Shown: positions 6,090-10,187 of the stretch, piece after piece
How positions within the stretch are numbered: position 1 is the first letter of the stretch
Layout of the letters: the number at the start of each line of letters is the position of its first letter
Source of the DNA: an uncultured Collinsella sp.
GTDB lineage: Bacteria > Actinomycetota > Coriobacteriia > Coriobacteriales > Coriobacteriaceae
Assembly (NCBI GenBank): GCA_900554465.1
Contig: USHF01000042.1
Coordinates: forward strand, 1 to 10,187
Reading direction: 5' to 3'
DNA length: 10,187 bases
Notes under the pieces: generated by a model
What the model saw: only the letters and a program-made list of their open reading frames with translations
The model's database searches: none
Told to the model about the DNA's origin: nothing
Position numbers and translations under genes: made by a program

Positions 6090-6311
6090 ATGGAGAGGAA
6101 GATCGCGAATATCGATGAGTTCCAAATGGGCGAAAACGAGACCCCGATACTCCCAACGGGACTGATGGAGGAAGAAAACCTTTACGTCCTTCCCGACGGG
6201 CGCTACCTCCCCTGCGGGGTCTACCGGACCGAAGATGGCGGCTCACTCATTTATGAGCCATCCGGGCTCAGCTTCTTCGGGCAGATGCTTGCTCAATTCA
6301 AAGAGAGCTAA
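6090..6311 (+). CDS. Small hypothetical protein, 73 residues
   Basis: I do not recognise this protein. It is acidic at the N-terminus (ERKIANIDEFQMGENE), has an LPDGRYLPCGVYRTEDGG stretch with one cysteine (about 34-51) that looks like two short beta strands and a turn, and ends in a hydrophobic LSFFGQMLAQF segment (60-70). There is no signal peptide and no clear membrane span. A strong GGAGG box and codon use like its neighbours support expression. It starts 32 bases after the ADP-ribosylglycohydrolase stop codon in the same orientation, so the two are probably translated from one message. An accessory or partner role for that enzyme or the nuclease upstream is possible but unproven. Confidence 0.75.
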   Translation: MERKIANIDEFQMGENETPILPTGLMEEENLYVLPDGRYLPCGVYRTEDGGSLIYEPSGLSFFGQMLAQFKES

Positions 6312-6454
6312 AGGCTTGATTGCCCGTCAGATCGACACTGCTCCAAACCAGGGGGTGGATAGGATGTCTCCCACCGCGGCCTGTGAGGTAAAATCTTGAC
6401 CGCCGCGGAATCCGCCTGCGGGCAACGCTCCGATCTCCGATTGGGGTGAAGCCT

Positions 6455-6547
6455 ATGAACTTGTTTCTTGAAATCCTGCGCCTCTCGATGTATGTGACCG
6501 GCATTGCCCGGAACCTCTACTCGATCTGGCGGGAATATAAGCAGTAA
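6455..6547 (+). CDS. Candidate 30-residue membrane-type peptide
   Basis: A short frame opens with ATG at 6455, behind GGGGTG at 6443-6448, and ends with TAA. The peptide begins MNLFLEILRLSMYVTG and ends SIWREYKQ: a hydrophobic N-terminal two-thirds with a charged, aromatic C-terminal tail, the build of small membrane peptides including many type I toxins. A hairpin that can act as terminator follows 23 bases later. The 143-base leader between the 73-residue gene and this ATG is GC-rich and holds two CCGCGG copies (6374-6379 and 6403-6408). I do not recognise the peptide, and the evidence that it is expressed is limited to the ribosome binding site, size and layout. Confidence 0.45.
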   Translation: MNLFLEILRLSMYVTGIARNLYSIWREYKQ

Positions 6548-6570
6548 CGGGTAGCGAAGGGAGTCATAGA

Positions 6571-6596
6571 AAAGGGTCGGTTGCAGCCGACCCTTT
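6571..6596. terminator. Hairpin, probable bidirectional terminator
   Basis: AAAGGGTCGG (6571-6580) pairs perfectly with CCGACCCTTT (6587-6596) around TTGCAG. On the plus strand the U-tract is weak (TTTAAG); on the minus strand the stem leads into TTTTCT. It could close the plus-strand cassette and also end transcripts coming from the SHOCT gene at 6827. Confidence 0.7.
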
Positions 6597-6826
6597 AAGA
6601 CGATAGCACCTGCGTTGCCCGCGCTTCCAAAGTTGACCGACTGAGGAGCGGGTTCCGCGGCACATCCTGATTTTACCCAGTGGCAAGGCTCTTTTACAGC
6701 CGTTCCACCGTTTATTTACATCTGCCAATCAAGACGAGACTACTACGCACCTTTATTACACACGATATTTTCAGCCTGGTATAACCAAGTTCAATAATAG
6801 AATGCAAATCCAACCACCGTGTCTGA
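6597..6826. other. AT-richer non-coding gap
   Basis: No supportable gene on either strand. From about 6680 the sequence is visibly richer in A and T than the rest of the window, with runs such as TTTATTTACA and AATAATAGAATGC. The minus-strand frame here (6712-6918) has no ribosome binding site and overlaps the SHOCT coding sequence in another frame. This looks like the edge of an accessory segment or decayed DNA; I see no inverted repeats, target duplication or att-like site. Confidence 0.5.
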
Positions 6827-6931
6827 TTACAAAAAGATTTTTGCCTTTTCTGCAGCAAACTCTTCCTCGGTAAGCACTCCACTATCACGCAGCGTTGCAA
6901 GCCTCTCAAGCCTTGCAACTACATCAATCAC
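6827..6931 (-). CDS. SHOCT domain, likely detached 3' end of the next gene
   Basis: The minus-strand frame ends in TAA at 6827 and encodes VVARLERLATLRDSGVLT followed by EEEFAAEKAKIFL, a clear SHOCT domain (short C-terminal domain: leucine-rich helix, a DSGVLT turn, then EEEF and a Lys-rich helix). SHOCT domains normally close a longer protein. Here the frame is offset by one base from the gene at 6924-7295, whose stop lies inside it. If one of the two A's at 6926-6927 were removed, the two would fuse as LADSD-DVVARLERL. As an independent gene it could start with GTG at 6931, overlapping the upstream stop, giving 34 residues, but no ribosome binding site supports that. A frameshift (mutation or sequencing error) is the simpler explanation. 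Confidence 0.6.
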   Translation of the reverse strand: MIDVVARLERLATLRDSGVLTEEEFAAEKAKIFL

Positions 6932-7295
6932 TATCCGCCAGCGTCTCAATAGTCTGTGAAACCTGCGGATACCGCTCAAGCTCCTTCGATAGGGCATCGA
7001 CTATCTCGGCAATATTCTTTGCATTTTTGCCCCCGTTTAATACGTTTGCCCTGACCTTAGATGACGACTTGACAGTAACGCCAGATCCGCCTTCAACTGG
7101 AACAACCGAAATACTGATATTTTCGCCCCAAGACCAAAGGCTCATACCAATCTCGGCTGCAACTGTTCTTGTTGTGGGCGATGCACTATCAACTTTTACT
7201 TTAGGCAGCTTTTCCATAGCTGCCTTCAAGGCATTAAACGTGTCGTCAGGAGAATACGGTACCTGAAGCTGAAGCTGCTGATCCGCAAAACCCAT
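6924..7295 (-). CDS. Hypothetical protein, probably truncated before its SHOCT domain
   Basis: 123 residues with no signal peptide. The layout YSPDDTFNALKAAMEKLP (14-31), a beta-rich middle (ISISVVPVEGGSGVTVKSSSK), then GGKNAKNIAEIVDALSKELE recalls the DUF1499-type pattern of an N-terminal helix, strands with a VKSSSK edge and a Gly-x-Asn-rich entry to a C-terminal helix; the resemblance is weak and I give no function. ATG at 7295 is supported by GGAGG seven bases upstream. The frame stops with TGA at 6924 just as a SHOCT domain begins in the next frame, so the intact ancestor was probably about 157 residues. It lies 116 bases downstream of the zinc-ribbon gene on the same strand, with no terminator between that I can see, and is less GC-rich than its neighbours. 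Confidence 0.75.
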   Translation of the reverse strand: MGFADQQLQLQVPYSPDDTFNALKAAMEKLPKVKVDSASPTTRTVAAEIGMSLWSWGENISISVVPVEGGSGVTVKSSSKVRANVLNGGKNAKNIAEIVDALSKELERYPQVSQTIETLADSD

Positions 7296-7411
7296 AATCT
7301 GGCCTCCGCTTCTTACAAGATTAAGGCTATCGGCAATGGTAGCACGTTCCCAGCAGTCTTAAGTTCGTCTCATGACCTTGCGATGCAGCCCGACGCCCCG
7401 GCACCACTCCC

Positions 7412-8749
7412 CTACTTACCAAAAATCGCAGCGAACAATCCCTTGCGTTTGGGCTTTTCTTCTCGGTAGGAACCCTCAGCTGCCGCTGCAACCTGGCGCA
7501 GTTGCTCGCCGCCTCCACGGCGCACGATCTGGTACAGAAACGGCGACTTAACGTATTTGACCTCGATGGGCGTGGCGTGCACGGTGCTCTCGCCGGACAG
7601 ATGCAGGCTCGGGTTGAGCGGTGCCACGATATGCGTCTCGCGCTTGTCGCTAAACACCACCGCGGCCGCGCGGCCCGTCTGGCCGTTCACGGCGATGCGC
7701 ACCTGCTCGCCATCGCGGCTGTCCGTTGCCGGACGGTCGACAAAGTACACCGGCACCATCACCAGGCCATCCTTATGCTTGCGGGCCTTGCGCGCCCAGG
7801 TTCGGATGCTCTTTTTATTGAGCCCCAGCACCGCCTCGGCATCGTTGCCGGCAATGTCGAGCGCCAGCTTATCAATGACCACCTGGTCCTTGGTAGACGC
7901 ATCGACGGAGACGACGCGGAAGTCACCTTCCTGCATGGCGGGATCGAACGGGCCGACCTTGGCAAAGTCCCATGGCTCCAAAATGCCCATAAGGCGAACA
8001 TCCAGATAGTTTGCCCGCGGATACGCCCAGTCGAGCACCTCGTAGTACACCAGGGTTTCCTTGCTCAGGCCCTTGCCCGGGAAGCTCGCCATCATACGCA
8101 GGTCCGCCAGCGCCATGGGGAAATAGAAGAGCATCATGTCGTTTTGGATCGCGTCTTCCACGTCGTGCCCGGCAAAGGCATCCGGGTACTGGCGCACCAG
8201 CTGCAGCGCGTTGGCACGTGCCTGCTGCGGTGAGATTTCGCAGGGAATACCCTGCTCCGGCACATACTCCGCACCCACGCCCATGGTCAGACGTTTGCTA
8301 AACGTACCGGGCTTGAGCAGGTCGGCAATGCCGATCTTGTTGCCGCAGGACGGGCACTCAAACACACGCTGCGTTGACTCGCCCTCAAAGGACGCTCCGC
8401 AGAAGGGGCAAGGAATGCTCACATGCGTGGCCTCTTGGAACTCCTGCGCCGTGCCGCGATCCTCCCACAGCAGATGTTCCAGGACCGACTGGTTGCGCCA
8501 ATGCGAATTGAAGAAATACCAGTCCGGGTCCTCCGGGCGCTCGAGTTGCGACACATGCGTGAGCTTGAGCAGTCCATCCACCACCGTCAACGGCGTATGG
8601 CGAATGCCCAAAGCGCTCTTGGGCTCTCCGGCGTCCGCCTGCCACGGAATGACCGCACCACAATAGGCGCACTCAAAGCTGCGCTTAGCCTGGTGCGAGT
8701 ACATAGGGCCGCCGCAGTTTTGACATTTAATGGCAAACATCTCGTCCAT
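7412..8749 (-). CDS. Double zinc-ribbon protein (TFIIB-type zinc ribbon family-like)
   Basis: A 445-residue soluble protein with two zinc ribbons of identical spacing (C-x2-C-x14-C-x2-C): Cys9, 12, 27, 30 and Cys114, 117, 132, 135. Their order and the later VPVYFVD (332-338) with VRIAVNGQTGRAA (350-362) recall bacterial TFIIB-type zinc-ribbon proteins, whose C-terminal half has a 'VNGQTG' turn; the biochemical role of that group is not known to me. It ends in a basic tail, KPKRKGLFAAIFGK. No signal peptide or membrane span. The frame is open upstream to an ATG at 8800, but the start is set at 8749 because AAAGGAGG (8758-8765) lies eight bases before it and the added 17 residues have no ribosome binding site. 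It is divergent from the CDF exporter, sharing a 218-base promoter region. Metal binding is well supported; function is not. Confidence 0.85.
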   Translation of the reverse strand: MDEMFAIKCQNCGGPMYSHQAKRSFECAYCGAVIPWQADAGEPKSALGIRHTPLTVVDGLLKLTHVSQLERPEDPDWYFFNSHWRNQSVLEHLLWEDRGTAQEFQEATHVSIPCPFCGASFEGESTQRVFECPSCGNKIGIADLLKPGTFSKRLTMGVGAEYVPEQGIPCEISPQQARANALQLVRQYPDAFAGHDVEDAIQNDMMLFYFPMALADLRMMASFPGKGLSKETLVYYEVLDWAYPRANYLDVRLMGILEPWDFAKVGPFDPAMQEGDFRVVSVDASTKDQVVIDKLALDIAGNDAEAVLGLNKKSIRTWARKARKHKDGLVMVPVYFVDRPATDSRDGEQVRIAVNGQTGRAAAVVFSDKRETHIVAPLNPSLHLSGESTVHATPIEVKYVKSPFLYQIVRRGGGEQLRQVAAAAEGSYREEKPKRKGLFAAIFGK

Positions 8750-8967
8750 GGAAACGTCCTCCTTTGCACAGGGGCTGTCGACGTTAAGTATGTCGAGCAA
8801 ACAGGCACATGCCCATACCCATGTGGCCCAAAATGGACCACCCAGGCAGACGAGAAGGCTCGCTCGTTAGCACCGGCAGACCATTGCTGCATTTTCTGAG
8901 CATCGGTGCACAGCGCCTCCGCGCGAGCTACACTATCCCCTTAAACATGATTGTGAGGACGACCGCT
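8750..8967. other. Divergent promoter region, zinc-ribbon gene and CDF exporter
   Basis: A 218-base gap between genes read outwards in both directions. TACACT at about 8928-8933 is a possible -10 box for the CDF gene, without a clear -35 partner. I see no hairpin with a U-tract, riboswitch-like fold or obvious operator; the region around 8806-8848 repeats CATG and GGCCC-like words but without an exact repeat. Confidence 0.4.
8758..8765 (-). promoter_or_regulatory. Ribosome binding site of the zinc-ribbon gene
   Basis: The minus strand reads AAAGGAGG with eight bases to the ATG at 8749. It fixes the start downstream of the longer open frame that begins at 8800. Confidence 0.8.
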
Positions 8968-10144
8968 ATGCTATTTGTAAATCAGCTGGTACATACGCTT
9001 GTTCCCGGCAGCGAGGGCGAGCCGGTCGATACCTCCTGCCGCACCAACGCGGGCTTCGCCGCAAGCCTCATCTGCATTGGCCTCAACATCACCCTGTGCC
9101 TGGCCAAGGGCATCGCGGGCCTGCTCGCTGGCTCCGTCTCCCTCATCGCCGACGCTTTCAACAACCTCTCCGATGCCTCGAGCAACATCGTGAGCCTGCT
9201 CGGGTTCCGCCTCGCCAGCCGCCCGGCAGACGAAGGCCACCCCTATGGCCACGGCCGCTACGAGTACCTCGCCGGCTTGTTTGTCGCCGTCCTGGTTTGC
9301 GCCGTCGGCATCAACCTGATCCTCGAGTCGGTCACCAAGATCATCAAGCCTTCCCCCACCGCTTACACGCTCGTTTCCCTTGCGGCACTGGCTACATCCA
9401 TGCTCGTTAAGCTCTGGATGGCCGCATTCAACCGCGCGCTGGGCAACCGTATCGATTCCGAAACACTCATTGCCACAGCACAGGACTCCAAAAACGACGT
9501 CATCACCTCGGGTTCGGTCTTGATGGCGGCGCTTATTTCGCAGACGACCGGCTTTGACCTCGATGGCTGGGCAGGCCTGGGTGTGGGCATCTTCATCTGC
9601 ATCAGCGGCATGGGTCTAGTGCGCGACGCCATCAGCCCGTTGCTGGGACAAGCGCCCGACCCCAAGCTCGTTCAGGCAATCCGCGACAAGATCATGTCCC
9701 ATCCGCAGGTCTTGGGCACACACGACCTGATGGTGCACGACTACGGCCCCGGTCGTCAGTTTGCCAGCGCCCACGTGGAGATGCCCGGCGAGGGCGACGC
9801 ATTTGAGCACCACGAGATTTTGGACACCATCGAGCACGACATCAAGCGTCAGATGGGCATCGGCATCACGTTGCACTGTGACCCCATCGCCACCACCGGC
9901 GACGACCTGCGCGGCTGGGTCAAGCGCGGCATCATGCAGATCGATCCCGCGCTCTCCATCCACGACCTGCACGAGCACGACGGGTTCGTTTCGTTTGACC
10001 TTGTGCGTCCCGACGGCTTTGACATATCCGACGAGGAGCTGCTGGAGCTCGTCACGCGCATCGTGCACGAGCGCCGACCCAATGCCTCATGCGTCGTTAC
10101 GTTTGACTCGGGCTTTAGCTCGCCCGACCGTCCGGCCGAGCAGC
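8968..10144 (+). CDS. Cation diffusion facilitator exporter, 3' end cut by adapter
   Basis: A CDF family metal/proton antiporter of the cytoplasmic membrane; 392 codons are visible. Hydrophobic segments lie near 30-50, 54-80, 100-120, 134-152, 178-192 and 200-220, in line with six spans, followed by a cytoplasmic domain from about 230. Hallmarks are GSVSLIADAFNNLSDASSN (55-73), HPYGHGRYEYLAGL (91-104) and DSKNDVITSGSV (173-184). The transport-site positions read Asn65/Asp69 in span 2 and Asp173/Asp177 in span 5. This N-D/D-D set is that of manganese exporters such as MntE, unlike the His-Asp of zinc transporters, so Mn export is favoured. The cytoplasmic part is longer than in minimal CDFs and seems to hold two similar alpha/beta units (about 230-305 and 315-380). 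ATG at 8968 has GAGG nine bases upstream. From 10145 the frame is adapter, reading PVSYTHLTLPT; few residues may be missing. Confidence 0.92.
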
Positions 10145-10187
10145 CTGTCTCTTATACACATCTGACGCTGCCGACGACTCCTTACGT
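10145..10187. other. Nextera (Tn5) adapter, Read 1 side, with i5 index
   Basis: The 19-base mosaic end, reversed (CTGTCTCTTATACACATCT), fills 10145-10163, followed by GACGCTGCCGACGA, the rest of the Nextera Read 1 adapter in reverse complement. The next eight bases, CTCCTTAC, are the reverse complement of Nextera i5 index 505 (GTAAGGAG), then GT of the flow-cell arm. Genomic sequence ends at 10144. Confidence 0.97.

Noticed and set aside
6298..6504. 68-residue minus-strand open frame
   Set aside because: Arg-rich, no ribosome binding site, and opposite the better-supported 30-residue plus-strand frame.
6712..6918. 68-residue minus-strand open frame
   Set aside because: Overlaps the SHOCT coding sequence in another frame and lacks a ribosome binding site.
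6924..6931. Programmed ribosomal frameshift between the hypothetical gene and the SHOCT domain
   Set aside because: No slippery heptamer, downstream hairpin or internal ribosome binding site is visible; a one-base indel is simpler.
7502..8233. 243-residue plus-strand open frame
   Set aside because: Shadow of the zinc-ribbon gene; the His/Arg-rich product has no recognisable motif.
8750..8800. 17-residue N-terminal extension of the zinc-ribbon protein
   Set aside because: The frame is open to an ATG at 8800, but the AAAGGAGG box lies between that ATG and the one at 8749, so the extension is not translated.

Overview
The window is a high-GC bacterial fragment, apparently chromosomal. Gene content (C69 dipeptidase, a FolD/cyclodeaminase pair, a DUF1016 nuclease, zinc-ribbon proteins, a CDF exporter), strong GGAGG-type ribosome binding sites and GC-rich codon use would fit a gut actinobacterium of the Coriobacteriia, such as a Collinsella relative. 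That taxonomic guess is inference; no rRNA or marker gene is present. Both ends are not genomic: positions 1-25 and 10145-10187 are Illumina Nextera (Tn5) adapter, so the biological insert is 26-10144 and the two outermost genes are cut by the assembly.

Layout. Positions 26-2576 (minus strand) carry three housekeeping genes: a C69 dipeptidase missing its C-terminus, and a tightly coupled pair made of a methenyl-THF cyclohydrolase/cyclodeaminase (FchA-type) followed by FolD. This FolD lacks the family's catalytic lysine, so the pair looks like a division of labour in folate one-carbon metabolism. Positions 2577-3030 are a 454-base non-coding stretch with two identical 19-bp repeats and a perfect plus-strand terminator hairpin that no visible gene uses. 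Positions 3031-3624 encode a lipoprotein of unknown function, closed by a strong terminator.

Positions 3719-7295 form the accessory part. A small, possibly PH-like protein (minus) is followed by three plus-strand genes: a YhcG/DUF1016 PDDEXK nuclease, an ADP-ribosylglycohydrolase and a 73-residue orphan. After these come a candidate 30-residue membrane peptide, a visibly AT-richer gap, and a minus-strand gene whose C-terminal SHOCT domain has fallen out of frame. The nuclease and de-ADP-ribosylase side by side suggest a defence, stress or toxin-control module, but this is inference from context.

Positions 7412-8749 (minus) encode a protein with two zinc ribbons. Divergent from it at 8968 is a cation diffusion facilitator whose metal-site pattern (N-D/D-D) resembles manganese exporters; it runs into the right-hand adapter. 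I see no tRNA, rRNA, CRISPR array, transposase or prophage gene.
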